Positions 43,348 to 52,613 of a stretch of DNA of 64,000 nucleotides are shown here, in pieces. Each line of letters begins with the position of its first letter. Within the stretch, counting starts at the first letter, position 1. The notes under the pieces were generated by a model, which was not told where the DNA came from, searched no databases, and saw nothing but the letters and a program-made list of their open reading frames with translations. The translations under genes and the position numbers were made by a program. Location of the stretch: positions 1,550,001 to 1,614,000 of the forward strand of contig OZ241868.1 of NCBI GenBank assembly GCA_965202905.1. Direction: 5' to 3'. The stretch comes from CAYFYS01 sp965202905. GTDB lineage: Bacteria; Pseudomonadota; Alphaproteobacteria; MPNO01.

Positions 43348-43377
43348 GCGAGCGCGTTGACCGGGCGCGCGCCGTCG

Positions 43378-45708
43378 ATGGCCGGTCTCGTCGATCGCCT
43401 GGTGTTCGGCCGGCGGGTGGCGACCCTGGTCTTCTTCGCGCTGGTCACCCTGGCGATGGCGTGGTCAGCCGCCGGGATTCGGGTGGACGCCGGGTTCACC
43501 AAGCTGCTGCCGGTCGAACACGACTACATGCGGACCTTTCTCCAATACCGCGACGATTTCGGCGGCGCCAACCGGGTGGCGGTGGCCGTGGTCGCCCGTG
43601 ACGGCAACATGTTCACGCCCGAATTTTTCGCGCTGCTGAACGAGGTGACGGACGCCGTCTTCTTCCTGCCCGGCGTCGATCGGACCCAGGTCTATTCCGT
43701 GCTTACGCCCAACGTCCGCTTCATCGAGGCGGTCGAGGACGGGTTGCGCAGCGGCAATGTCCTGCCGGCCGATTTCGAGCCGACCGGGGAGGGGTTCGCG
43801 CGGGTTCGCGAGAACATGATCAAGGCCGATATCGTCGGACGCCTGGTGGCCAACGACTTTTCCGGCGCGCTGGTCAGCGCCAAGCTCCAGGAGCTCGATC
43901 CTGTTACCGGGGAGAAGCTCGACTATCTCGATGTCGCCCAAGCCCTCGAGCGCATCCGCGAGAAGGCGGACGCCGAGGCGCCCGGGGACGTCTTCGTAGA
44001 CATGCACCTCATCGGCTTCGCCAAGGTCGTCGGCGACATCACTGCGGGCGCAGCCCAGGTGGCGCTCTTCTTCGCCGTCACCCTCGCGATCACGGCGCTG
44101 TTGCTCTACGGCTACACACGCTCGCTCCGCTTGACCGCGATGCTGCTCGCCTGCGCGCTGTGCGCGATGCTGTGGCAGCTCGGCGCACTCTCCGGTCTCG
44201 GTTTCGGCATCGACCCGATGTCCATCCTGGTGCCGTTTCTGGTCTTCGCGATCGGCGTCAGCCACGGCGTGCAGATGGTCGGCGCGGTGCACGCCGGGGC
44301 GACAGGAGGGGCGCCGCCGCAGGCCGCCGCGCGCGCCGGCCTGCGGCGTCTTCTGCTGCCGGGATCGGCGGCGCTCGCCTCCGATACGGTCGGCTTCGTG
44401 ACCATCGCACTGATCGAGGTGCCCGTCATCCAGGAGATCGCTCTGACGGCGAGCCTCGGCGTCGCCGCCATCATCCTGACCAATCTCGGGCTGCTGCCGG
44501 TGCTGCTCTCATACGTTGCGGTCGGCGAGCGGCGGCGCGATTCGGCGCGCGACCGTCGCCTCGCGCCCGTCTGGGCGTTTCTCGCCGGATCCGCGCGTCG
44601 CCGCCCCGCCCTGGCGATGATCGGCATGTCGGCATTGTTGCTGGTCCTGGGCGCCGCCTACGCGCCGGAGGTCCGGATCGGCGATCAGCATCACGGCGTA
44701 CCGGAATTGCGCGCGTCCTCGACCTACAACCGCGATACCGCCGCCATCGCCGCGCGCTTCGATATCGGCGTGGACGTGCTCACGGTCATCGGGAAGACCA
44801 AGCCGGAAGGCTGCATCGATTATCGCGTGATGACCACCCTCGACAGGTTCGAATGGCATATGCGCAACGTGGAGGGCGTGCGGTCCGTGGCCGCGCTTGG
44901 CGCCGTCGCCCGGACCGTCGCCTCCGGTCTCAAGGAGGGCAGTCTCAAATGGCGAACTGTGCCGCGCGATTCCCGCGTGCTGGCGCAGACCACCGCCTAT
45001 ACGCCGACCGGCAGCGGCCTGCTCAACCGCGATTGCAGTGTCATGCCGGTGATGATCTACACCGCCGATCACAGGGCCGAGACCATCGAGCGGGTCGTGG
45101 CCGCGGTCAAGACGTTCGATGCGTCCAATCGGAGCGGCGGGATCGTCTTCCGCCTCGCCGCCGGCAATGTGGGCGTGATGGCCGCGACCAACGAGGAGGT
45201 CTCGGCCGCGCAGTTCCCGATCCTTTTCTATGTCTACGCCGCGATCGCCGCGCTCTGCCTGATCTCCTTCCGGTCGTTGGCCGCGACGGCGTGCATCCTC
45301 ATCCCGCTCGCCACGGTCTCGCTGCTGGCCTATGCGCTGATGGCGGTGCTGGAGATCGGGCTGAAGGTCTCCACCCTGCCGGTGGTGGCGCTCGGCATCG
45401 GCATCGGTGTCGATTACGGCATCTATATCTACGGACAGCTCCGCCTCCATCTCGCGGAAGGGCTGGATTTCGCGGCCGCCTACCGGCGGACCCTGGACAG
45501 TGCGGGCGCCGGCGTGATACTTACCGGCCTCACCCTCGCGGCCGGGGTCGCGACCTGGATCGCAGCGCCGCTCCAGCTTCAGGCCGACATGGGTGCGGTC
45601 CTGGCGTTCATGTTCCTGGTTAACATGGTTGGCGCCGTCGTTCTGTTGCCGGCTCTGGGCGCTTGGCTGATCGGATCGCGGCCGCGGGCTAAAGGCGGCG
45701 CAGGGTGA
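43378..45708 (+). CDS. RND/MMPL-family transporter
   Basis: 776 residues from ATG 43378; a TTG at 43357 with AGGCGAG upstream is an alternative start. Two repeats of six membrane helices, each after a large periplasmic loop: GDITAGAAQVALFFAVTLAI and FGIDPMSILVPFLVFAIGVSHG in the first half, YVYAAIAALCLISFRSLAAT and VVALGIGIGVDYGIYIYGQL in the second. It resembles HpnN/MmpL lipid exporters rather than drug efflux. It overlaps the convergent P450 stop by 20 nt. Confidence 0.92.
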   Translation: MAGLVDRLVFGRRVATLVFFALVTLAMAWSAAGIRVDAGFTKLLPVEHDYMRTFLQYRDDFGGANRVAVAVVARDGNMFTPEFFALLNEVTDAVFFLPGVDRTQVYSVLTPNVRFIEAVEDGLRSGNVLPADFEPTGEGFARVRENMIKADIVGRLVANDFSGALVSAKLQELDPVTGEKLDYLDVAQALERIREKADAEAPGDVFVDMHLIGFAKVVGDITAGAAQVALFFAVTLAITALLLYGYTRSLRLTAMLLACALCAMLWQLGALSGLGFGIDPMSILVPFLVFAIGVSHGVQMVGAVHAGATGGAPPQAAARAGLRRLLLPGSAALASDTVGFVTIALIEVPVIQEIALTASLGVAAIILTNLGLLPVLLSYVAVGERRRDSARDRRLAPVWAFLAGSARRRPALAMIGMSALLLVLGAAYAPEVRIGDQHHGVPELRASSTYNRDTAAIAARFDIGVDVLTVIGKTKPEGCIDYRVMTTLDRFEWHMRNVEGVRSVAALGAVARTVASGLKEGSLKWRTVPRDSRVLAQTTAYTPTGSGLLNRDCSVMPVMIYTADHRAETIERVVAAVKTFDASNRSGGIVFRLAAGNVGVMAATNEEVSAAQFPILFYVYAAIAALCLISFRSLAATACILIPLATVSLLAYALMAVLEIGLKVSTLPVVALGIGIGVDYGIYIYGQLRLHLAEGLDFAAAYRRTLDSAGAGVILTGLTLAAGVATWIAAPLQLQADMGAVLAFMFLVNMVGAVVLLPALGAWLIGSRPRAKGGAG

Positions 45709-47008
45709 TGGGCAGGCCGTCGGCGGGCCGCGGGATCGGAAGATGTTTCCAGCGCGGCTCGTAGCCCTCGGGCAGCGTCACCCGGTAGCGTTGCAGGAGC
45801 TGGACCGTGACTGCCTTGGTCTGCATCGTCGCGAAATGCATGCCGAGGCATTTATGGGCGCCGCCGCCGAACGGCGACCAAGCGAAGCGATGGCGCTGGT
45901 CCTCCGCCCGCTCCGGCAGGAAACGGTCGGGATCGAAGGACAGCGGGTCGGTCCACAGATCGGGGTCCCGGGACACCAGGCCGGGGCAGACGTCGATCCA
46001 GGTCTCGCCCGGCACGGTCCGGCCGGCATACGCGAAGGGGCGGAGCGCGTAGCGCGGGAGGATGGGGAGCGGCGGGCGCAACCGCAGCGCTTCCTTGAAG
46101 ACCCGTTCCGTGTTTTCCGCCAGCGCCATGCCGCTATGATCGATCCGGCCGCCGATCCGCCGCGCCTCGTCGCGGAGGGTTTCCTGCCAGTCGGGATAGG
46201 CGGCGAGCGCCCACATCATGGTGGTCAGGGCGCTGGTCGTGGTGTCGTGCGACGCCATCAACAGGAGGTTGAGGTGATCGACGATCTCCTGGTCCGCGAA
46301 GCTCTCCCCTTCCTCGGAGCGCGCCCGGCACAGATGGCTCACCATGTCGGCGCCCTCGCCGTCGCGCCGCGCCCGGATCAGCTCGCCGAAGAACTCGAGC
46401 AGAAAGGCCCGCGCGCGCGCGCCGCGCCAGAACCGGTTGCCGGGGATCGGCACGCGGATTATGGAGGCCGCGGCGCTCAGCTCGTCGATGAAGGCCCGGT
46501 TGATGCGCTCGGCATCCTTCCCCATCTCGACACCCAGGAATACCGCCGCGCCCAGATCGAGGGTCAGGGCCTTGATCTTCCGGTAGAACGGGAAAGCGGT
46601 ATCGGTGGGCCAATCGTCCAGCGCGCGATCGATACGGTCGTTCATGCGGTCGACGTAATCGGCCATCGGCTTCGGCTTGAAACAGACCTGCATGATCCGC
46701 CGATGGACCCGGTGGTCGTCGAAATCGCGCAGGAGGAGCCCGTTCGGGAACAGCTTTTGCAGGGTGAGCCACCCCTTGGACGAGGAGAAGTTCTGTTCCC
46801 GGTCGAGGAAGATCATCTCCAGCGCCTCGGCGCCCATGAGTATCACGGTCCAGCGCCCGAAGGCATGGATCCTGTAGACCGGCCCGTAAACGCGGCCCAG
46901 CCTCTCGCAGTAGCCGAGCGGGTCGCGCGCGAACGCGGCCGTGTGGCCGATCACCGGCAGCCGAGGCCCGGACGGCTTGGGGATGCGGCTCAGCGCTGCC
47001 CGATCCAT
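45689..47008 (-). CDS. Cytochrome P450
   Basis: 439 residues from ATG 47008 (GGAGGACGCTCC upstream). The heme loop is FGGGAHKCLGMHFA with C387; I-helix proton-transfer motif LLLMASHDTTTSAL; ExxR in KEALRLRPP. Bacterial class I size, without fused reductase. No ferredoxin gene is adjacent, although the RND/DUF1302 lipid-handling operon next door suggests a hydrophobic substrate. Function in steroid, terpene or aromatic oxidation is possible but unproven. Confidence 0.95.
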   Translation of the reverse strand: MDRAALSRIPKPSGPRLPVIGHTAAFARDPLGYCERLGRVYGPVYRIHAFGRWTVILMGAEALEMIFLDREQNFSSSKGWLTLQKLFPNGLLLRDFDDHRVHRRIMQVCFKPKPMADYVDRMNDRIDRALDDWPTDTAFPFYRKIKALTLDLGAAVFLGVEMGKDAERINRAFIDELSAAASIIRVPIPGNRFWRGARARAFLLEFFGELIRARRDGEGADMVSHLCRARSEEGESFADQEIVDHLNLLLMASHDTTTSALTTMMWALAAYPDWQETLRDEARRIGGRIDHSGMALAENTERVFKEALRLRPPLPILPRYALRPFAYAGRTVPGETWIDVCPGLVSRDPDLWTDPLSFDPDRFLPERAEDQRHRFAWSPFGGGAHKCLGMHFATMQTKAVTVQLLQRYRVTLPEGYEPRWKHLPIPRPADGLPITLRRL

Positions 47009-47159
47009 GGAGCGTCCTCCAACTTTGGCTGTCCCCCGCGCCCAGCCACCGCCCGCCGGCCGCTTTCCGGGCGCGCCGCATGAAGACCGAGGAGTCTTCG
47101 ACCCGCTCCTTATAGCCGATGCGCCCGCCATCGGTTAGCAGAACACCGTTATCGAGGGT

Positions 47160-48170
47160 CTATTCCCACACTGCGAAACCCATCGCGTTGCCGGTCCCGG
47201 CGAGGGAGCGGTAGCAGGGGATATAGTCGAGGCCCGCCATTTTCTTCCCGGCCTCGTCCATGATCGCCGCGTGGGTGATCCAGTTCTTGAGCTCCGATGT
47301 GCCGGATGCGAAATAGGCCTCCGGTATCGCCGCGATCCGCTCGGTCTCGCCCGCTTGCATCGCGTCGATCGCCTTCCGGTCGGTCTCTTCGTCAATGACA
47401 AAGTGGCTGAGCCCGCCCGAGCCGATGACCGCGACCGTTCTGTCATCGGGCCAACTCTCGATCGCGCGCTTGAGCGCGCGGCCGAGCGCGATACAGCGCG
47501 CCGCAGGGATCCGGTTCGGCGGATAGAAAGTATTCAGGATGATCGGAACATTGGGCACGAGCGCGTCGTTCAGGAGCCGCCGGTAGACGAACCCGAAAGC
47601 GTGCGGCGCCCCGTTCACATATCCCGTCCCGGGTCCGATCGTATCGGACTGTCCCGGATCGAACCCCTGGTCGATCAGCGACGCGATGATATGCCTGCCA
47701 AGGTCGGGACAGCCGGGGTGGATGATTTCATGCGGCGGTGCATGGCCGCGCTCGGCGATCGCGATACCGGGAGGCAGCGTTTCGATCTGCGCCGGTGTCC
47801 GCGGCCGGTTGGCGATTTCCTCGCCCCAATAAACCGTGAAGCTCGCCATATTCTCTTCGGTGAAGAGCTCCTTCTGGTCGTTGCCGACGATCACCAGCAC
47901 ATCGGGCGCCGCCGCCTCGATCCTGGCCGCGAGCCGGTCGATCGCGGCCTGGCATCGGGCGTGCCGGTCGCGCCATTTCTCCTCGCTGATTTCGGTGGCG
48001 AACGCCTCGCTTGCGCGCAGCCGGGCCAGGCGTTCGAAATCGTGAGCCTCGCCGCGAAAGATCAGCGCCGGGTTCGCCCGATCCGCCTTGACGCGCTCGC
48101 CCCACTTCTCCCACGGCGTCGAAAGCATCGGGCTGTGCGAGGTCGCCAACCCGAGAACGATTTTTGCCAA
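47160..48170 (-). CDS. LigB-type class III extradiol dioxygenase
   Basis: 336 residues from TTG 48170, preceded by CGGAGATTTGAGC; an ATG at 48302 would extend it through a non-coding-looking region. Fe-binding histidines of the LigB fold are in GLATSHSPMLS and PHEIIHPG; GSGGLSHFVID carries the catalytic His. It should cleave a catechol between or beside the hydroxyls. A second LigB protein, fused to a LigA-type tail, is at 49300-50367; an enoyl-CoA hydratase lies between, on the other strand. Confidence 0.82.
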   Translation of the reverse strand: MAKIVLGLATSHSPMLSTPWEKWGERVKADRANPALIFRGEAHDFERLARLRASEAFATEISEEKWRDRHARCQAAIDRLAARIEAAAPDVLVIVGNDQKELFTEENMASFTVYWGEEIANRPRTPAQIETLPPGIAIAERGHAPPHEIIHPGCPDLGRHIIASLIDQGFDPGQSDTIGPGTGYVNGAPHAFGFVYRRLLNDALVPNVPIILNTFYPPNRIPAARCIALGRALKRAIESWPDDRTVAVIGSGGLSHFVIDEETDRKAIDAMQAGETERIAAIPEAYFASGTSELKNWITHAAIMDEAGKKMAGLDYIPCYRSLAGTGNAMGFAVWE

Positions 48171-48295
48171 GCTCAAATCTCCGCAATGCGCGCGACCGCC
48201 GGTCAACGCGCTTCGGTCCGAATTCGTGACGCGACAGGATACAACGGTTCGGCCCCGCGCGGTCGTGTCCAACGCGACCGACATGGCCCGCCCGG

Positions 48296-48323
48296 CAAGC
48301 ATTTGGTCTCAAGCATTTGGTCT
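48296..48323. repeat. 14-bp perfect tandem duplication
   Basis: CAAGCATTTGGTCT occurs twice in direct succession in the region between the dioxygenase and the enoyl-CoA hydratase. It affects no known gene. Confidence 0.95.
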
Positions 48324-48404
48324 ATTGTGCGACCGAGTTTTGGCCTCCGTGCTGCGGGCAGTCCGACTGCAACCGGCGGTGGAGGACGCGGAGGAACGCC
48401 AGCC

Positions 48405-49217
48405 ATGAGCCCGGGCAGCCACAACCCTGCCGGCGCGCGCGAGGAGATCGTCTTCGCACGCACGCCGCCGACGGCCAGGATCACCATCGATCGGCCCGAA
48501 GAGCAGAACCGGCTGAGCCGGGCCAATCTCGAGCGCCTGGACGCGATCGTCGGGGGCCTGGCATCCGACGACGACATTCATGCCGTCCTGCTCACCGGCG
48601 CCGGCGAGGATTTCTTCTCGGCCGGCCTGCTCAATCCTTCGATACGGGCGAGCCTGACCAAGGACCAGGTGATCGACACGGTGCGGATCGCCAACCGCGT
48701 CTTCGACGCGCTCGAGGCCCTGCCCCAGATCGTCATCGCCGCCATCGACGGCGCGGTCCAGGCGGGTGCGGTCGAGCTCGCGCTCGCCTGCGATATCCGC
48801 CTGGCCGGCGCCCATTCGACACTCAGCCTGCCCGAGGCGAAATGGGGCGGGTTTCCCGGCGCCGGCGGGCCGGTTCGGCTGCCCGGAGTCGTCGGCCACG
48901 GCCGCGCGCTGATGCTGATCGCCACCGGCCGGCCGATCGACGCGGCCGAGATGGAGCGCATCGGCCTGGTCGAGGAGATCCATCCCAAAGGCGCGGTCCT
49001 CGACGCCGCATCGGTCATGGCCGGGGAGATCGGGCGCAACGGGCCGCTCGCCACGCGCGGGGCCAAGCGGATCATGCGGCTGCGGCGCGAGCCCGGCTTC
49101 GCCGCGGCCCGATCGCTGTCCGATTCGCTCCGATACGCGCTCGAATGGAGCCAGGACATCGACGAGGGCGTCGCCGCACACAGGGAAGGGCGCCCGCCGC
49201 GGTTCACCGGCCGATAA
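48405..49217 (+). CDS. Enoyl-CoA hydratase/isomerase
   Basis: 270 residues from ATG 48405 with GGAGGAACGCCAGCC upstream. Crotonase-fold features: RITIDRPEEQNRLS, LTGAGEDFFSAG, the oxyanion segment GAVQAGAVELALACDIRLAG, and WGGFPGAGGPVRLP. Likely hydrates or isomerises a CoA ester produced by ring cleavage, or a side-chain degradation step. Between two dioxygenase genes but on the opposite strand, so it is not in their operons. Confidence 0.9.
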   Translation: MSPGSHNPAGAREEIVFARTPPTARITIDRPEEQNRLSRANLERLDAIVGGLASDDDIHAVLLTGAGEDFFSAGLLNPSIRASLTKDQVIDTVRIANRVFDALEALPQIVIAAIDGAVQAGAVELALACDIRLAGAHSTLSLPEAKWGGFPGAGGPVRLPGVVGHGRALMLIATGRPIDAAEMERIGLVEEIHPKGAVLDAASVMAGEIGRNGPLATRGAKRIMRLRREPGFAAARSLSDSLRYALEWSQDIDEGVAAHREGRPPRFTGR

Positions 49218-49299
49218 AACGCCGCGGTTCAATTCCGTGTGAAGGGTCCAAGTCCGGCGGTATGCGCCTCGCCGCAGGGCGTGCCCGGCTCCGCCCCGA

Positions 49300-50367
49300 T
49301 CATTGCGCGCCCTCGGCCCGCTCGTGGTCGATCTGGAGCCGGGTGAGAAAGGGGACCATCGGGTGGACGCCAAGCGCGCGCATCCACTCCATATCGAGTC
49401 TCGCCAAAGCCGCCGTCTCGTCGGCCGCAAGCCCGGCCGCGGCGGCGTAGCCGTCCGGATCGGCAACGAATTTTCGTCTTTCCGCCGGGTCGTTGGACAA
49501 CAGGTGCAGGGTCCTGGTCAGATCCACCCGGTCGGCGCGGACGGCCGGATAATGCGGCGCGTGCGCGGTGGCGCCTTGCGGCGTGAGCCAGCCGAGCGAG
49601 CCGTAGATGTGGTGCCAGCTCGGGTCGAGCTGGACGATGTCGGGAACCCGCTCGCCAAGCGCGCCTGCCCCGACCGCCCAGCAGCGCAGCTCGACATTGC
49701 CGGCGTCGTCGAGCCGAGTCTCGTCCAGCGACAGCAGGGTCCTGAGCCGGCCGAGGCGAAGCGGCTTCAACAGCGCCTCGTCGAACGCGAGGTCGGGGTC
49801 GGAATAGCGCTCGGTGCCCGGGAAGTGCGACATCCCGCCGCTTGCAACGATCGCCGCGCGGATGTCGATCGCCGCGAGCCCGCGGGCGAGCGCCCGACCG
49901 AAAGCGTAGCAGCGCTCCATCGTCGGCTGGGGCGGGACGTAGGCGTTGACGTAGATCGGAACGATCGGGGCATCGACGCCGAGATGGGCGAGCGGGATGC
50001 CGAAGGCGTAGTCGATCTCGGCGGACGAGGTGAATGCCGGGTCGAACCCTTCGGACTGGAGATGGCGGATCAGCGCGAGCGCGGGATCGCTCGCGACCGT
50101 ATGGGAGAAATCGCGCCCGGCGAACGAGCCCCGCACCGCGCCGCCCATGTGCAGCGTGAAGGCCGGCGTGCAGTGCAGGAAGAACTGGTTGACATGGTCG
50201 TTGGCGACGATGATCCAGACATCGGGCTCGAGCGCCTTGAGCGCTTCGCCGATCCTGCCGGCGACCGCCCTCACCCGCTCGACCGTGGCGACATCTTCGG
50301 TCTCGGGCATCGTGAAGAATTGCGGCGCATGCGGCAGAAAGGCGCCGCCCACTACATGCGTGTTCAT
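49300..50367 (-). CDS. Extradiol dioxygenase, LigB domain fused to LigA-type tail
   Basis: 355 residues. Residues ~1-270 are LigB-like (GGAFLPHAPQFF, IIVANDHVNQFFLH, ASGGMSHFPGTERY, with Fe-ligand His). Residues ~275-350 (LLSNDPAERRKFVADPDGYA, LARLDMEWMRALGVHPM) match the LigA/alpha subunit of protocatechuate 4,5-dioxygenase. Fused enzymes of this kind include gallate dioxygenase. It probably opens a protocatechuate/gallate-like ring; the natural substrate is inference. Confidence 0.85.
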   Translation of the reverse strand: MNTHVVGGAFLPHAPQFFTMPETEDVATVERVRAVAGRIGEALKALEPDVWIIVANDHVNQFFLHCTPAFTLHMGGAVRGSFAGRDFSHTVASDPALALIRHLQSEGFDPAFTSSAEIDYAFGIPLAHLGVDAPIVPIYVNAYVPPQPTMERCYAFGRALARGLAAIDIRAAIVASGGMSHFPGTERYSDPDLAFDEALLKPLRLGRLRTLLSLDETRLDDAGNVELRCWAVGAGALGERVPDIVQLDPSWHHIYGSLGWLTPQGATAHAPHYPAVRADRVDLTRTLHLLSNDPAERRKFVADPDGYAAAAGLAADETAALARLDMEWMRALGVHPMVPFLTRLQIDHERAEGAQ

Positions 50368-50401
50368 CGCCCAGCCTCCCCGGGGTCTCGATTGCGCGAC
50401 G

Positions 50402-51205
50402 CTATCTTAGAGCAGACTCGAAGCCCGCGGAAATCGCCGCACCCAGCGCGAACAGAACCGTTGCCGCGACGACGATCGCGGGGCCCGAGGGCACGTCGAG
50501 CCAAGCCGATCCGCTGAGCCCGGCAATCACCGAGAGGCAGCCGATCAGGCTTGCCAGCGCCGCCATCGCCTCGGGGGTGCGCGCGAACGGCCGCGCGGCG
50601 GCAGCCGGTATGACCAGCATCGAGGCGACCAGCAACAGGCCCACCACCTTCGTCGCCAGCGCGATCACCAGCGCGATCAGGACCAGGAACCCGAGCTCGA
50701 CGGCGCGCACGTCGACGCCCTCGACCCGCGCCAGATCCTCATCGACCGTGATCGCGATCAGCCGGCGCCACAGCACGGCGAGGGCGGCCAGCGCCGCCGC
50801 GCCGCCACCATAGATCCAGGCAAGATCGGCAGGCGCGATCGCCAGGATATCGCCGAACAGATAGCCGATCAGATCGACCCTGAGCGCCGGCAGAAGCCCG
50901 ATCACCACCAGCCCGAGCGCCAGCGCGGCATGGGCGATGACGCCGAGCAGCGTGTCCTCGGCAAGCGTGCTGCGGCCACGCAGGACGTAGAGCAGGAGGG
51001 CGCTTGCGATGCACACGCCGATCAGCCCGATCGTCGGCTCGATCCCGGTCAGGACCCCGAGCGCGATGCCGAGCAGCGCGGAATGGGCGACCGAGGCGCC
51101 GAAGAAGGCCATCCGCCGCCAGACGATCAGCACCCCGAACGGCCCCATCGCGACCGCGACGCCGATCCCGGCGGCGAGCGCGTAAATCAGGAACTCCTCG
51201 ATCAC
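50402..51205 (-). CDS. znuB: Zinc ABC transporter permease ZnuB
   Basis: 267 residues from GTG 51205, which overlaps the ZnuC stop by 4 nt. ABC-3 permease pattern: YALAAGIGVAVAMGPFGVLIVWRRMAFFG, SVAHSALLGIALG, GDILAIAPADLAWIYGGG, and KVVGLLLVASMLVIPAAAARPFA. It is the third gene of the zur-znuC-znuB operon. Length and helices are typical for ZnuB. Confidence 0.93.
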   Translation of the reverse strand: MIEEFLIYALAAGIGVAVAMGPFGVLIVWRRMAFFGASVAHSALLGIALGVLTGIEPTIGLIGVCIASALLLYVLRGRSTLAEDTLLGVIAHAALALGLVVIGLLPALRVDLIGYLFGDILAIAPADLAWIYGGGAAALAALAVLWRRLIAITVDEDLARVEGVDVRAVELGFLVLIALVIALATKVVGLLLVASMLVIPAAAARPFARTPEAMAALASLIGCLSVIAGLSGSAWLDVPSGPAIVVAATVLFALGAAISAGFESALR

Positions 51206-52044
51206 CGCGTCTCGGCCCCATCTTGCGTGTTTTGGTCGTGTGTGCGCCCGTTTTGCGTGTGATCGTTTTGCGTGTGATCGTTTTGCGTGTGATCGTTGTG
51301 CGTGTGATCGTTGTGCGTGTGATCGTGCAGGTGCGGATAAACCCCGAACGCCTCGGCGCCGTGCTCGCCGAAAAGCGCCAGAAACTCGGGGTGCCGGCCG
51401 ACCGTCTCCGGATGCCCGCTGCAACAGACATGGCCGTTGAGGCAGAATACCCGATCGGTCGCGGCCATCACCAGATGCAGGTCGTGGGAGACCAGAATCA
51501 CCGCGCAGCCGCGCCGATCGCGGATCTCCCGGATCAGGCGGTAGACATCCTCCTGGCCCTGGAGGTCGAGATTGGCGCTGGGCTCGTCCAGCACCAGGAG
51601 ATCGGGATCGCGCAGCAGCGCGCGGGCCAGCGCGGCGCGCTTGGCCTCGCCGCCCGAGACGTCCTGGACCGCATCGTCCAAGACGTGCGCGATGCCGGTC
51701 TCGTCGGCGACCTGCTCGATGCGGCCGTTGATGCGGCCATTGCGGGCGGGCGCGGCCATCGCGAGAAACCGTCGCACGCTCAGCGGCAGCGTCCGATCGA
51801 CGCCGAACTGCTGCGGCATGTAAGCGAGCCGGGCGCCGCGGCGGCGGCGGACCGCGCCGCGCGTCGGCGCGATCAGCCCCAGCAGCGCGCGCAGCAGAGT
51901 CGTCTTGCCGGCACCGTTGGGGCCGAGAATTGTCACGATCTCGCCGTCGGCGACCGCGATGTCAATGTCGTAGAGGACCCGCCGACCGGATTTGCGGACT
52001 TCGAGGCCGGCGGTTTCGACCAGAAGAGGCGCGATGTCCTTCAC
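51202..52044 (-). CDS. znuC: Zinc ABC transporter ATPase ZnuC with a His-rich repeat tail
   Basis: 280 residues from GTG 52044, overlapping the zur stop. Walker A ILGPNGAGKTT, signature DVSGGEAKR, Walker B LLVLDEPSANLDLQ, and switch His in LVSHDLH. The last ~48 residues are a charged tail with ten His (PHLHDHTHND and following pentapeptides of the form [HQ]NDHT), encoded by 15-bp tandem repeats. ZnuC usually lacks this; the periplasmic ZnuA here lacks the usual His-rich loop. The tail could bind or sense Zn in the cytoplasm. Confidence 0.92.
   Translation of the reverse strand: MKDIAPLLVETAGLEVRKSGRRVLYDIDIAVADGEIVTILGPNGAGKTTLLRALLGLIAPTRGAVRRRRGARLAYMPQQFGVDRTLPLSVRRFLAMAAPARNGRINGRIEQVADETGIAHVLDDAVQDVSGGEAKRAALARALLRDPDLLVLDEPSANLDLQGQEDVYRLIREIRDRRGCAVILVSHDLHLVMAATDRVFCLNGHVCCSGHPETVGRHPEFLALFGEHGAEAFGVYPHLHDHTHNDHTHNDHTQNDHTQNDHTQNGRTHDQNTQDGAETR
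51251..51325. repeat. Five 15-bp tandem repeats encoding the ZnuC His tail
   Basis: Five consecutive copies of TTTTGCGTGTGATCG / TTGTGCGTGTGATCG on the plus strand; two variants differ by one base. On the minus strand they encode (Q/H)-N-D-H-T. The unit is a multiple of three, so copy number can vary without frameshift. Confidence 0.97.
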
Positions 52045-52541
52045 CGAACCGCCGCGTCCGGCTTGCAGGACGGGCACAGCCCCATCACTTCGATGGTCTG
52101 GCGGTCGGCGGCAAAGCCCCTGTCGCCCGCACGGCGGATCACCAGCCCGGCGATCTCCGGATCGTCGAGCTCGCCGACCGCATTGCAGTCCCGGCAGATC
52201 AGGAACTGGGCGGAATGGGCCTCCCCCGGATCGGCGCAGCCGACATAGGCGTTGAGCGACTCGATACGGTGGACCAGCCCGGTCTCCAACAGGAACTCCA
52301 GTGCGCGGTAGGCCGTCGGCGGGGCGGCCGAGCCGCGCTCCTCGCGCAGCCGGTCGAGCAGGTCGTAGGCGCGGACCGGGTTGTGATGCCGCCACACCAG
52401 TTCGAGGACCCGCCGTCGCAAGGACGTCAGCCGTAATCCCCGGCTCGCGCACAGCGCCTCGGCCAGCGCGAGCGCATCGTCGATGCACGCCGCATGGTCG
52501 TGTCCGCCGGGTTTGAACGTTGGCCTTGCGTGTTCGTTCAT
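52041..52541 (-). CDS. zur: Fur-family zinc regulator Zur
   Basis: 166 residues from ATG 52541; ATG 52553 is also possible. Fur fold: N-terminal winged helix with LTSLRRRVLELVWRHHNPV and LEFLLETGLVHRIES, C-terminal zinc Cys4 site ICRDCN and LCPSC, and H/E metal sites around GEAHSAQF. It would repress the znu genes at high zinc. Transcribed with znuC-znuB; a GTTAT...ATAAC dyad lies 24 nt upstream. Confidence 0.93.
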   Translation of the reverse strand: MNEHARPTFKPGGHDHAACIDDALALAEALCASRGLRLTSLRRRVLELVWRHHNPVRAYDLLDRLREERGSAAPPTAYRALEFLLETGLVHRIESLNAYVGCADPGEAHSAQFLICRDCNAVGELDDPEIAGLVIRRAGDRGFAADRQTIEVMGLCPSCKPDAAVR

Positions 52542-52564
52542 CGCGCCCGCCATTGACGTGTTTG

Positions 52565-52582
52565 GTTATGTAATACTATAAC
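52565..52582. promoter_or_regulatory. Zur-box-like palindrome between zur and znuA
   Basis: GTTATGTAATACTATAAC is an 18-bp imperfect palindrome. It resembles the Zur consensus (TGTTATANTATAACA) and is placed between the divergent zur and znuA starts, where it can control both. Confidence 0.7.
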
Positions 52583-52613
52583 GCTTCAGGTCTCCATCAC
52601 AATCGCAGGCGCG

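Noticed and set aside
51251..51325. Repeats taken as a CRISPR array
   Set aside because: 15-bp units without spacers, inside a coding sequence and in frame; no cas genes.
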